From JBDHHQ01 sp039586035 (lineage in GTDB: Bacteria; Gemmatimonadota; Gemmatimonadetes; Longimicrobiales; Gaopeijiaceae): a stretch of DNA of 64,000 nucleotides. Both the position numbers and the translations under genes were made by a program. Each line of letters begins with the position of its first letter. Position 1 is the stretch's first letter. The notes beneath the pieces were generated by a model that ran no database searches, had not been told where the DNA came from, and was given only the letters and a program-made list of their open reading frames with translations. Positions 53,891-62,646 of this stretch are shown piece by piece. Location: contig JBDHLD010000007.1 of the NCBI GenBank assembly GCA_039586035.1, positions 51,289 to 115,288 on the forward strand, read 5' to 3'.

Positions 53891-54495
53891 CCAGATGGTG
53901 TTGCCTCGCGATCTTCGTGGCGGCAGGCTGCTCGCCCCCCGACGGTGCGGACGGCGGGGGGGCGGCCACTGAGGAGCCCAGGGCCGATGAGCTCGGGGCC
54001 GAGGCCCCTCCCCCGATGGTGCCGGCCCGGTTCGGCTTCGGCTCACGCGCCACCGAGGCCCGGATCGCCGCGTGGGACATCGACGTGCGGCCGGACGGAG
54101 AGGGTCTGCCACCCGGAAGCGGGACCGTGGAGGCGGGGGAACGGGTCTACCGGGAGCACTGCGTGACCTGCCACGGCGCCACCGGCACGGAGGGGCCCAA
54201 CGACCGTCTCGTGGGCACCGAGCCCTGGGACCGCTGGCCCCGGGGCCGAGCCGTCGGGAACTACTGGCCGTATGCCACCACCCTCTACGACTACATCCGC
54301 AAGGCCATGCCCCAATCGACGCCGGGAGTCCTGCGCCCGGATCAGGTCTACGCGGTGATCGCCTACCTCCTCTACCTGAACGGGATCGTAGCGGAGCACG
54401 CGGTCATGGACGCGGAGACGCTGCCGGCCGTGGAGATGCCTGCCCGTGACCGGTTCGTGCCCGACGATCGGGTCGGGGGCGCCACGGTCCGGTAG
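53887..54495 (+). CDS. Cytochrome c lipoprotein, electron partner of sulfite dehydrogenase (SoxD-like)
   Basis: A 202-residue exported mono-heme cytochrome c starting at ATG 53887. The lipobox VAAGC puts the lipid anchor on C15. The heme site is C92-V-T-C95-H96, with the likely sixth ligand in KAMPQSTPG (M141). Classic SoxD carries two hemes, so this resembles only its heme c domain (the SorB-type partner is an alternative). It should pass electrons from SoxC to the respiratory chain. Confidence 0.85.
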   Translation: MTRWCCLAIFVAAGCSPPDGADGGGAATEEPRADELGAEAPPPMVPARFGFGSRATEARIAAWDIDVRPDGEGLPPGSGTVEAGERVYREHCVTCHGATGTEGPNDRLVGTEPWDRWPRGRAVGNYWPYATTLYDYIRKAMPQSTPGVLRPDQVYAVIAYLLYLNGIVAEHAVMDAETLPAVEMPARDRFVPDDRVGGATVR

Positions 54496-54597
54496 AGGCT
54501 GCGTGCCGCGCCAAGCCGGTCCTCACCCGGGCCTGCGCATGACCCCTCGGAGGAAACCTGTGACCTGGGTGGACTCGTAAAGGGAGGTGTCAGCCCA

Positions 54598-54615
54598 CGA
54601 CGCCTTCCGGCGTCG
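54598..54615 (+). repeat. Short perfect hairpin before the DUF4342 gene
   Basis: CGACGCC and GGCGTCG can form a 7-bp stem with a TTCC loop, 26 nt before GTG 54642. There is no T-run after it, so it is not a clear terminator. It may be a leader hairpin or remnant terminator between soxD-like and DUF4342. Confidence 0.4.
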
Positions 54616-54641
54616 CGTACGCCTCCAAGGCAGGAGAAGCC

Positions 54642-54959
54642 GTGAGCCACGAGGAAGAAGTCCCGAGGATCGAGAGCGGACCCCGCAGTCGTCGCGAAGA
54701 GCACCGGGTACGCGGCGACCAGCTGGTCTCCAAGGTCAAGGAGCTGATCCACGAGGGTAACGTACGCCGTATCACGATCAAGAACGAAGAGGGCAAGACC
54801 CTCATCGAGATCCCGCTCACGCTGGGTGTCATGGGGGCCGTGCTGCTGCCGGTCTGGGCCGGCATTGGAGCCATCGCCGCGCTCGTGACCAACTGTTCCA
54901 TCGAGGTGGAACGGGAAGGCGAGGACGGCGAAGAAGAAGACGCCGATGCCGAGGAGTAG
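54642..54959 (+). CDS. DUF4342-family protein
   Basis: A 105-residue protein starting at GTG 54642 (AGGAG 5 nt upstream). VRGDQLVSKVKELIHEGN, then IKNEEGKTLIEIPLTLGV and a hydrophobic helix (GAVLLPVWAGIGAIAALV) are the DUF4342 pattern. It ends with an acidic Glu/Asp-rich tail. It is probably a small membrane-associated protein; function unknown. Confidence 0.88.
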   Translation: MSHEEEVPRIESGPRSRREEHRVRGDQLVSKVKELIHEGNVRRITIKNEEGKTLIEIPLTLGVMGAVLLPVWAGIGAIAALVTNCSIEVEREGEDGEEEDADAEE

Positions 54960-55001
54960 CCGGGCCGGTGGCGTCAGCGACGCCGGGCCAAAGGGGTGGC
55001 G

Positions 55002-56774
55002 CTATCCGTCCTCTCCATCCGGTCTCCGGTATACGACCCGTCCGTTCACCACGGTGGCAACGACTTCGCCCTCGAGTAGCCCGGCGGGGTTTTCGACACC
55101 CAGCACGAACGGATCGACTGTGACGACGGTCAGGTCCGCCCAGCGGCCGGGTGCGACGACGCCGGTGTGGGCCTCGATGAAGGATGCGTACGCCGCCCAG
55201 CCCGAATAGGCTCTCACGGCCTCCTCAGGGGTCATGGACTGCTCCGGGCCCCATCCTCCCGAAGGCTCGAGGGCTTTGTTCTGCCGCGTGACGGCCGCGT
55301 GCAGGCCGTAGAAGACGCTCCAGTCGGAGCCCGGAAGGTCCGAGTTGAAGATCAGAGGCACGCCCGACTGCCTCATCGTCCGCCAGGCGTAGGCGCCTGC
55401 GATGCGCCGGGGACCGAGGCGGTCCTCGGCCCACGCCATGTCCTCCACGGCGTGAGGGGGCTCCATCGAGGCGATCAGATCGAGCGCCGCGAGGCGGGCG
55501 AAGTCATCGGGATGGAGAACCTGCGCGTGCTCGATGCGGTTTCGGTTGGCCCGGGCCGTTGGCGCGTCGCGGTACACGGCATCGATGAAGTCCAGCGTTT
55601 CCCGATTTCCGGCGTCGCCGATGGCGTGGATGCCGATCTGGAACCCGGCGGCCATCATGCGGCTCGCCCAGCGCTGATCGAAGCCATAGCCGTCGCCGCT
55701 GACTCCCCGGTGGCCCGGAAGGTCCGAGTAGTCCTCCAGCAATCGTGCGCCACGGGACCCCAGCGCCCCGTCGTAGTAGGCCTTCACGGACCGCGTCCGC
55801 AGCATGGAGTCGGCGTCCCGGTCGGGTCCGGCGGTCTCCCACCGGCTGAGAAGAGCCGTGTCCCGTCCCGACAGCATGGCGTAGACCCGAATGGGGAGCC
55901 GGCCCTCGGCCTCCAGGACGGCGAATGCGTCCATGGCCTCCGCCGACACGCCGGCATCGTGGACGGCGACGTAGCCCGAGCGGGCCATCTCTTCGAGACC
56001 GGCGACGATCTGGTCCTGGAGCTGCTCGGCCGTCGGTGCGGGGATCACCGCGTCGAGGAGCTCGATGGCCCGGTTGAGGACGAGCCCTGTGGGCCGGCCC
56101 TGTGGGTCCCTACGGATCTCACCGCCGACCGGTGTCTCCGTGGCCTCGTCGATGCCGGCCAGCTCCAGTGCCATCCGGTTGGCCCACCCCGCGAAGCCGT
56201 GTAGGCCGCGCAGATAGACCGGATGGTTCGGGACGCGCTCCGAGAGCAGCTCGAGATCGGGGTAGCGATCGGCCCAAGCTCCCTCGTCCCATCCGGCCCC
56301 GATGATCCAGGTCCCCTCGGGTACCTGGCCAGCCCGCCGCGCCGCCAGAGCTACCGCCTCCTCCTCGGTCTCCACCCCCACCAGGTTGACCCGAGACAGC
56401 AGCGCGCCCAGCTCGGCCACGTGGGTATGGGAGTCCACCAGCCCCGGCAGGACTGTCGCGCCTCCGAGGTCCAGGACCTCGGTGTCCGGCCCGGCGTACC
56501 GTCGCCCCTCCTCGCTGTCACCCACGAACACGATCCTGCCGGCGCGCACCGCGACGGCCTGGGCGTCGGGCCGCCAGCCTCGGTCCGGTGAATAGGGGGC
56601 GTCTGCCGCGGGCGTCCCGTCGGCTGCCGGATCTCCCCAACCGAGCGTGTAGACCCTCGCGTCGGTCAGCACCAGGTCGGCGGCCTCGGGGCCGCACGCT
56701 GCCACGCCGGGCAACAGCACGGCCAACAGGAGCGGAGCGCCGCGCGTGGAGCAGGCGGTCGATGAGTTGGGCAT
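55002..56774 (-). CDS. Exported amidohydrolase (YtcJ-like, amidohydrolase 3)
   Basis: A 590-residue enzyme with a lipoprotein-type start (LPGVAAC). The amidohydrolase fold is evident from VLPGLVDSHTHVAELG (two metal-binding His), GAGWDEGAW, AYYDGALGSRGA and IHAIGDAGN, and the late D-containing LIFNSDLPGSD. It is of the YtcJ/amidohydrolase 3 subgroup that acts on N-acyl or cyclic amides; the substrate is unknown. It precedes the sulfatase by position but is the last gene of that leftward group. Confidence 0.88.
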   Translation of the reverse strand: MPNSSTACSTRGAPLLLAVLLPGVAACGPEAADLVLTDARVYTLGWGDPAADGTPAADAPYSPDRGWRPDAQAVAVRAGRIVFVGDSEEGRRYAGPDTEVLDLGGATVLPGLVDSHTHVAELGALLSRVNLVGVETEEEAVALAARRAGQVPEGTWIIGAGWDEGAWADRYPDLELLSERVPNHPVYLRGLHGFAGWANRMALELAGIDEATETPVGGEIRRDPQGRPTGLVLNRAIELLDAVIPAPTAEQLQDQIVAGLEEMARSGYVAVHDAGVSAEAMDAFAVLEAEGRLPIRVYAMLSGRDTALLSRWETAGPDRDADSMLRTRSVKAYYDGALGSRGARLLEDYSDLPGHRGVSGDGYGFDQRWASRMMAAGFQIGIHAIGDAGNRETLDFIDAVYRDAPTARANRNRIEHAQVLHPDDFARLAALDLIASMEPPHAVEDMAWAEDRLGPRRIAGAYAWRTMRQSGVPLIFNSDLPGSDWSVFYGLHAAVTRQNKALEPSGGWGPEQSMTPEEAVRAYSGWAAYASFIEAHTGVVAPGRWADLTVVTVDPFVLGVENPAGLLEGEVVATVVNGRVVYRRPDGEDG

Positions 56775-56797
56775 GTGGATTCCTCGGGCTCTGAACG

Positions 56798-58300
56798 TCA
56801 GCGCTGTGGGGCTTCCAGGCCCATGGCTTCGAGAACCAATGTGGACAGCTCGCGCTCCAGCTCGCCGAGAACGTCCTGCATGGAGGGCTCGTCGACGAGA
56901 TTGTGCAGCTCGTAGGGGTCCTCGACCAGGTCGTACAGCTCGCGCTCATCGGGATGCTGCATCCAATGGATGAGCTTGTATCGTTCGGTGCGGACGGCCC
57001 TGTAGTCCATATCCAGGAGCCACGGTCTCGGATTCTCGTATGTGTAGAACTCGATCAGCGCGGACTCGCGCCACCCGGCGTCGTCTCCCCGCAGAAGCGG
57101 CGTCAGCGATCGGCCCTGAATGTGAGTGCCGATCTCGGCACCTCCGACGTCGAGGACCGTGGGCGCGAGATCCACGGACAGCGTCAGGCCCTGGATGCGG
57201 GCGCCGGCCGCCGCCAATGGTGGATAACGTACCAGAAGCGGCAGGCGAATCGACTCTTCGTAGGGTAGTCGCCGCTCCTGGCTCAGCCAGTGCTCACCGA
57301 AGAAGAAGCCGTTGTCGCTCGTGAACACGATCATCGTGCTGTCGAGGGTACCGAGCGCTTCGAGTGCCGCGATCATCCGGCCCAGGCCCTCATCAACCGC
57401 CAACACCATCTCGGCTCGCCGGCGGATCGTCTCTTCGGAGGTGCCCAGGTCGAGCATGAAGCCGAACTCCTGGGCCATCTCGGCCGAATCCCGATACCGG
57501 AGCGAGCGCTGAAGCGCCGGCTTGCCGACGAGATCCCCGGGTGACGTAACCGCGTTTGGGCGACGCGGGTACACCTCGTCTTCATAGCGGCCGTAGTGGC
57601 GGGGCGCCGGTATGTAGGCCCTCGGATACTCGGGGTCGACCGAGCCGTCGTCCAACTGCCGAGCGTCGGGGTGCACCGCTTTGTGCGCGATGTACAGGAG
57701 GAAGGGGCGGTCGCGCCTTCGCTCGACGAACTCCACTGCCCGGTCGGTGAGGAGATCCGTGATGTATCCCTCGACCCTGTGGAGCCGGCCGTTCTCGAAG
57801 ATGTCGGGGTCGACCGTCCGTCCCTGCCCCGGAATCGCCGCCCAGTAGTCGAATCCCGGTCTCGGCGACGGGTCGTTTCCCATGTGCCACTTGCCCAGAA
57901 ACCCGGTCTCGTAACCGGCGGCCTGCATGGCTCCCGGGAAGGTGCTCAGTCGATGACTGGCTCGGTCTCTGGCGACATTGTCGATGATGCCGTGGCGCGA
58001 CGGGTATTGGCCGGTCAGAAGGCTCGCCCGATTGGGAGAGCACAGCGGGACCGCGTGAAAAGCGTCCAGGAACATGGCGCCCTCGACTGCCAGTCGGTCG
58101 ATGTTCGGCGTCTCCAGGTAGGGGTGTCCACCCGCGCCGAACTCGTCGAACCGGAGGTCGTCCACGACGATGACGATCACGTTCGGCCGGGCTCGGTCGG
58201 TCGCCTGCGCTTCGAGCTCGCCCTGGGCCCCTGCGGGGCAGGCGAGCGCGGGAGCCGCGATCAGAAGGCCGGGGCCGAGACGCCCGAGGGCTCGCTTCAC
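56798..58300 (-). CDS. Exported sulfatase (type I, formylglycine motif)
   Basis: I start it at GTG 58300 because a signal peptide (ending near GAQG) begins there and GGAG precedes it; ATG 58396 overlapping the M28 stop is the alternative. The 500-residue protein has the catalytic CSPNR (C87, to be converted to formylglycine by a sulfatase maturation enzyme). The metal-binding VVDDLR at its start, GKWHMGND and TSDNGFFFGEH are also present. It should remove sulfate esters, e.g. from sulfated glycans or lipids, in the periplasm. The following amidohydrolase gene is on the same strand about 23 bp away. Confidence 0.9.
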   Translation of the reverse strand: MKRALGRLGPGLLIAAPALACPAGAQGELEAQATDRARPNVIVIVVDDLRFDEFGAGGHPYLETPNIDRLAVEGAMFLDAFHAVPLCSPNRASLLTGQYPSRHGIIDNVARDRASHRLSTFPGAMQAAGYETGFLGKWHMGNDPSPRPGFDYWAAIPGQGRTVDPDIFENGRLHRVEGYITDLLTDRAVEFVERRRDRPFLLYIAHKAVHPDARQLDDGSVDPEYPRAYIPAPRHYGRYEDEVYPRRPNAVTSPGDLVGKPALQRSLRYRDSAEMAQEFGFMLDLGTSEETIRRRAEMVLAVDEGLGRMIAALEALGTLDSTMIVFTSDNGFFFGEHWLSQERRLPYEESIRLPLLVRYPPLAAAGARIQGLTLSVDLAPTVLDVGGAEIGTHIQGRSLTPLLRGDDAGWRESALIEFYTYENPRPWLLDMDYRAVRTERYKLIHWMQHPDERELYDLVEDPYELHNLVDEPSMQDVLGELERELSTLVLEAMGLEAPQR

Positions 58301-58392
58301 GGATCGCGCTCCGAGCCAGAGCTGGAGACGCTCGGCCCACGGGTCACCAGCCACTCGTGATCGACGAATCGGATGGGCCGACCGTTCCCGGA

Positions 58393-59952
58393 TCATTCCA
58401 TGATCGGCTTCCGAGGAAGCCGCTCGTCCCGCATGGCCGCGTGGTAGGCGAAGCTCGCCATGACGACCGCGTTGATCATCAGGTCCCTGGGGAGGAGCTT
58501 GTCGAAGGTGTCCGTGTTGAAGTGATGCGTCCGGGCCCGGTAGTCGATGCGGTCCTGGAGGAACTGAAAGCCGGGCAGCCCCGCCTCGTTGAAGGACAGG
58601 TGATCCGTTCCGGTGTTGCTGAAGCGTGAGAGGGTCTTCACGCCCAGGTCCCCGAACGGCTTCATCCATGCCTCGAAGATCGGCGCTACGAGAGGGTGTC
58701 CTTGTAGGTGAACGCCCCTGAACTGGCCCGTGCCGTTATCCGTGTTGAAGTAGACCGAGAACTTCTCGTGGGCCTCGGTGACGCGCTCCCCGGGATCGCC
58801 GAGGTGGTTGCGCACGTAGCCCCGCGACCCCTTCAGTCCACCTTCTTCGTGGCTCCAGAGCATCACGCGGATCGTACGCCGGGGCCGCGCCTCGATCGTC
58901 TGGAGGATCCGCATGGCCTCCATCACCACCGACACGCCACTGGCGTTGTCCGTGGCTCCGGTGCCGGCGTGCCAGGAATCGAGGTGGGCCCCGATGGCCA
59001 CCACCTCGTCGGCCAGGTCAGTGCCCGGGATCTCGGCGATGACGTTGTACCCGCTCTGATCGCTCTCGTCGATCGCGATCTGCACGTCGACTTCCAGCGT
59101 GACTGGAAGGCCGCGCTCGAGAATGCGGTAGATGCGGTTGTAGTGCTCCGTGGCGACCGCGAGGGTGGGCAGTGCGTTCTCGATGCCCGCACGGCTCCGG
59201 TCGTCTCGGCTCCCGGGCCGACCCGTCGCGTAGACGGTTCCGTCGCCGCCGATGCTGGCCTCGAGGACCGCAACAACGCCCTCGTCTTTGTAGAACGCCT
59301 CGACCTCGGCCTCCGAGACGCCGTCCGGACTGTAGCTCCGTTGCCGCAGCTGCCCGCGGGCGTGTCGCTCGAGGAGAAGATCGGACCCCTCGGTCTCGAA
59401 GACGTGGAGGGATTCCTCCGTGTGACGGAAGGCATCGGGGACGAAGCGAGGATCCATCGGCATGGGAGGCGTGGAAAGAACCACGGCGTTCGTCAACTTG
59501 CCCCGGTACCGATCGAAGTCCGCGGCGTTGCCAATCGTGGCGATCACGGCTCGTTCCACGGTTCTGCCGTCGGTCCCCGGCGTGAACGCGAGTGGATAGG
59601 CGACGATCATCTGGTAGTCCGGCTCCAGCATGTGGACCGAAACGCGCTCGATGTCCCAACTGGCTGTTTCGTCCCCCCAAGGCTCCTTTTCGACGCTAGA
59701 CAGCCCCATGTCCTCCAGCTGCCCCATCGCCCAGCTCTGGGCCTGTCGCATGTTGGGAGATCCCGTGAGGCGTGGCCCGATGACGTCGGTGAGATGGCCG
59801 GCGAAATCCATCACGCGGGAGTTCTCGAAGCCCTCGTGCCGGATACGGCTCACGACGTCCCAATGGACCGGCTCCTGCGCGACCGCGGTGGGAGCGACCA
59901 GTGGTAGAGCGGCAGCGGTGGTGGCGATCACGACCCAGGTGATTCTCATCAT
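58393..59952 (-). CDS. Exported M28 zinc peptidase
   Basis: A 519-residue exported peptidase (signal peptide to about AVAQ, residue 26). It contains the canonical di-zinc motif GAHLDSWHAGTGATDNASG, LWSHEEGGLKGS and FNTDNGTGQ, together with a PA-like insertion upstream. It should act as an aminopeptidase or carboxypeptidase Q-like enzyme on extracellular peptides. In contrast to the other M28 gene in the window, the first His ligand is present. Its stop overlaps an ATG in the sulfatase frame. Confidence 0.9.
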   Translation of the reverse strand: MMRITWVVIATTAAALPLVAPTAVAQEPVHWDVVSRIRHEGFENSRVMDFAGHLTDVIGPRLTGSPNMRQAQSWAMGQLEDMGLSSVEKEPWGDETASWDIERVSVHMLEPDYQMIVAYPLAFTPGTDGRTVERAVIATIGNAADFDRYRGKLTNAVVLSTPPMPMDPRFVPDAFRHTEESLHVFETEGSDLLLERHARGQLRQRSYSPDGVSEAEVEAFYKDEGVVAVLEASIGGDGTVYATGRPGSRDDRSRAGIENALPTLAVATEHYNRIYRILERGLPVTLEVDVQIAIDESDQSGYNVIAEIPGTDLADEVVAIGAHLDSWHAGTGATDNASGVSVVMEAMRILQTIEARPRRTIRVMLWSHEEGGLKGSRGYVRNHLGDPGERVTEAHEKFSVYFNTDNGTGQFRGVHLQGHPLVAPIFEAWMKPFGDLGVKTLSRFSNTGTDHLSFNEAGLPGFQFLQDRIDYRARTHHFNTDTFDKLLPRDLMINAVVMASFAYHAAMRDERLPRKPIME

Positions 59953-60225
59953 TCTACTCGCGTCAGGCTGTTGTGAGGCTGATTCGGCGTCCCAGTCGGC
60001 TGGCCTCGGGGGGTGCGGCCAAAGTAGGCAGGGCGCGTCGGCGGTGACAGCGATGACGGGTCACGGATCTCTCCGGCAGGCCCCCACGGACCTGATCGGG
60101 GAGATCGTTGAGAGAGCACGGCCTGGCTCGCGCCTTGCACCCTCTCCACCGGCTCGGGCAGGTTGAGGCCAGTCCACGCACGGAACCCGGTCTTCCGGAC
60201 GCCCCGCAACCACGGTCGCCCACAG

Positions 60226-61503
60226 ATGATCTCCTTCCGCACCACCTCGATGAGCCTCCTGTCGGCGGCCCTGATGACCGCCGCCCCGCAAGCCCACGCC
60301 CAGGCCCCCTACCCATCCAACTTCTCGAGCCGACTTGCAGAGGTCGGTCCGGTGCGCGATGGGCTCGACTGGATCGAGGCCAACTTCGAGGATCAGGTCG
60401 AGGAATGGATTCGTCTGACCGAGATCCCGGCGAAATCAGGTCACGAAGGAGCCCGCGCCGCCTATTTGCAGGAGCAGCTCGAAGCGGCGGGCATCGAGGT
60501 GGAAGTGGACGAGGCCGGGAACGTGGTGGCGTACTGGCGGGGGACGGGGGGCGGGCCGACCATCGTCTTCGGCGCACACATGGACACGGTCCACCCGATG
60601 GACACCGACGTGACGGTGACGCGGGACGGCGACACGCTCCGGGCTCCCGGGGTCTTCGACAACAGTGCCTCGCTCGCCAACATGATGGCGGTGATTCGGG
60701 CGCTGAAGCACGCCGACATCCGCACCCAGGGAGACCTCGTCTTCGTCGGTACGGTGGAGGAGGAGCTCGGCTTCAACGGGATGGACGCCTGGCTCGACGC
60801 CAACGAGGGTGTGGCCGATGTGGTCGTGGCGCTGGACGGGGGTCTCGGGGGGGTCTCGTACGGCGCGCTCTGGTTTTCAGGCCGCCGCTACATCTTTGCG
60901 GGCGCGGGCTCGCACACCCTGTACTCCCGAGGAAAGCCGCATCCCGCCCGAGCCCTCTCCGAAGCGATCGCTTCGATCTACGAGATTCCCATCGCCGAGG
61001 ACGGGCCCTTCGCGGTCTACAATGTCGGCATGCTCGGAGGCGGCAAAGTCACCAACGCCATTCCACAGGAGACCTGGTTCACCGTCGACCTGAGGTCGGT
61101 CTCACCGCCTCTCATCGACGCGCTCGACGCGGAGCTCGACCGGCGGGTGGCCCTTGCCGCGGATCGACACAACGTCGAGTGGAGCCGCGACCCTCCGTCG
61201 AGTCCATCCGCCGTCGTGGCGGCGCGTCAGATGCTGCCGGAAGCCGAGCGGCGCTCGCACCCGCTGGTGCAGACCATGATCGACATCTACGCGTACCTGG
61301 GCATCGACGCCCCGGCGCGGGATACGGGATCGACGGACGCCGTAGCTGCGGTGCGCAAGGGGATTCCAGCCGTGGCGATCGGGCGATCGCGTGGCGGCGA
61401 TCAGCACACGCTGTCCGAGTGGGCCGACGTGCCGAGCGCGCTCGTGGCGACGCGGGCGGTCCTTCTGGTGGCGGTGAGCATGGCAGGTCTGCCCGTCATG
61501 TGA
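60226..61503 (+). CDS. Exported M20-family peptidase/dipeptidase
   Basis: A 425-residue M20 zinc peptidase starting at ATG 60226 with a signal peptide (to about AHAQ). FGAHMDTV, GVFDNSASLA and GTVEEELGF are the metal and catalytic motifs, and SGRRYIFAGAGSHT marks the dimerisation lid. Peptidase T-like dipeptidases and tripeptidases look the same. It stands alone on the plus strand. Confidence 0.88.
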   Translation: MISFRTTSMSLLSAALMTAAPQAHAQAPYPSNFSSRLAEVGPVRDGLDWIEANFEDQVEEWIRLTEIPAKSGHEGARAAYLQEQLEAAGIEVEVDEAGNVVAYWRGTGGGPTIVFGAHMDTVHPMDTDVTVTRDGDTLRAPGVFDNSASLANMMAVIRALKHADIRTQGDLVFVGTVEEELGFNGMDAWLDANEGVADVVVALDGGLGGVSYGALWFSGRRYIFAGAGSHTLYSRGKPHPARALSEAIASIYEIPIAEDGPFAVYNVGMLGGGKVTNAIPQETWFTVDLRSVSPPLIDALDAELDRRVALAADRHNVEWSRDPPSSPSAVVAARQMLPEAERRSHPLVQTMIDIYAYLGIDAPARDTGSTDAVAAVRKGIPAVAIGRSRGGDQHTLSEWADVPSALVATRAVLLVAVSMAGLPVM

Positions 61504-61662
61504 CGGAGTGATTCTGATCGCCTCGCCGTCCCACCCCTGAGCTGCCCGGCCAACGTCCATCGCCGGCAGCCGGCGGATCCAGGCCCCGAAACGTCCGCCG
61601 CCAGGGCCGGTGTCGAGCCCGAGGGCGGATGCGGCACTCCGGGTCGATCGCGTGAGCGGCCC

Positions 61663-62646
61663 TTACGTGAGGGCCTCGATCGCGCACAGGGTCACGCCCC
61701 GCTCCTTGCCCCTCAGCTCGACCTCGCCGAGCCGCTCCACGTCATAACGGGACTCCAGGTCCAGGGCGTCCACCAGCTCGGCCGAGGCCAGCAGCTGCCG
61801 TCCGAGCTGGTTGCAGACGGACTGGATGCGGGCGGTGGTGTTGAGCACGTCGCCGTTGTAGACGATCTCACGCTTCAGGTCGCCGATCTGCGCGCTGATC
61901 ACCTCTCCCCAGTGTGCGCCCGCCTTGAACTCGGGCATGAGGCCATACTCTCGCTCATACGCCTCCCGGTGCTCCTCCAGGTGCTCCTGGATCTCGAAGA
62001 AGACCCCAAGAAGCCAGGTCAACACGATCTCGTCGCCGACGTACTGGTAGATCTCCGCATCCGTATCCAGGATAGGCTCGGACATGTCGGAGAAGAACCG
62101 GTTGAGGAACTCGTAGTACCGGTCGGCGTCCATACGCTCGGCGATCCGCGTCGAGTCCTTGAGGTCCAGGAACATGAAGATCCGGGGCTCCTTGCGGGGA
62201 CGGTGATAGCGTCCGCTGAGGACACGACCCAGGTTTCCCGGCCCGAGCAAGCGGTTGAGCTGGATGACGAAGAGGATGAGCGCCGCCGTGACGAAGAAGT
62301 AGGCCATAGCCAGGACCATCTGCCCCGAGGTCACGTCAGCGGCGTACTGCTGGAGTGACTTGTCGTCCAGGAAGATGTCGGCCGTGAAGATCACAAGGAG
62401 CGCGAGGTAGAGCATCCCGACGAAAGCGGCCGACTTCACGACGACGTGGGGAATGAACGGCAGCTGCTTGAGTCGACCTCGAAACACGAAGAATTCGAAG
62501 GCACCGATGACCAGGCCTACGCCGAAGCCGATGACGACGGGGTTGAACTCCGCGGGACCGAGGTACCGGAACACGATCGCGAATGGGATGGTTGCCAGGC
62601 CCACCTTGATCGTGGCCGTGATCCGCTTGCGCGTGTAGACGTTCAC
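61663..62646 (-). CDS. Membrane-bound class III adenylate/guanylate cyclase
   Basis: A 327-residue protein starting at GTG 62646, which overlaps the stop of the S9 peptidase gene (GTGA). Four membrane helices (about 10-30, 37-57, 70-95 and 105-130) are followed by a class III cyclase domain. The metal Asp pair is in MFLDLKDST and YVGDEIVLTW, FKAGAHWGEV forms the substrate pocket and NTTARIQ the transition-state Asn/Arg. It produces cAMP or cGMP; which one is not clear. No sensor domain is visible besides the membrane part. Confidence 0.87.
   Translation of the reverse strand: MNVYTRKRITATIKVGLATIPFAIVFRYLGPAEFNPVVIGFGVGLVIGAFEFFVFRGRLKQLPFIPHVVVKSAAFVGMLYLALLVIFTADIFLDDKSLQQYAADVTSGQMVLAMAYFFVTAALILFVIQLNRLLGPGNLGRVLSGRYHRPRKEPRIFMFLDLKDSTRIAERMDADRYYEFLNRFFSDMSEPILDTDAEIYQYVGDEIVLTWLLGVFFEIQEHLEEHREAYEREYGLMPEFKAGAHWGEVISAQIGDLKREIVYNGDVLNTTARIQSVCNQLGRQLLASAELVDALDLESRYDVERLGEVELRGKERGVTLCAIEALT

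Noticed and set aside
59941..59956. GATTCTCATCAT resembling part of a Fur box near the M28 gene start
   Set aside because: Only a half-site, and it lies within the coding start (Met-Met-Arg-Ile), so it is probably chance.
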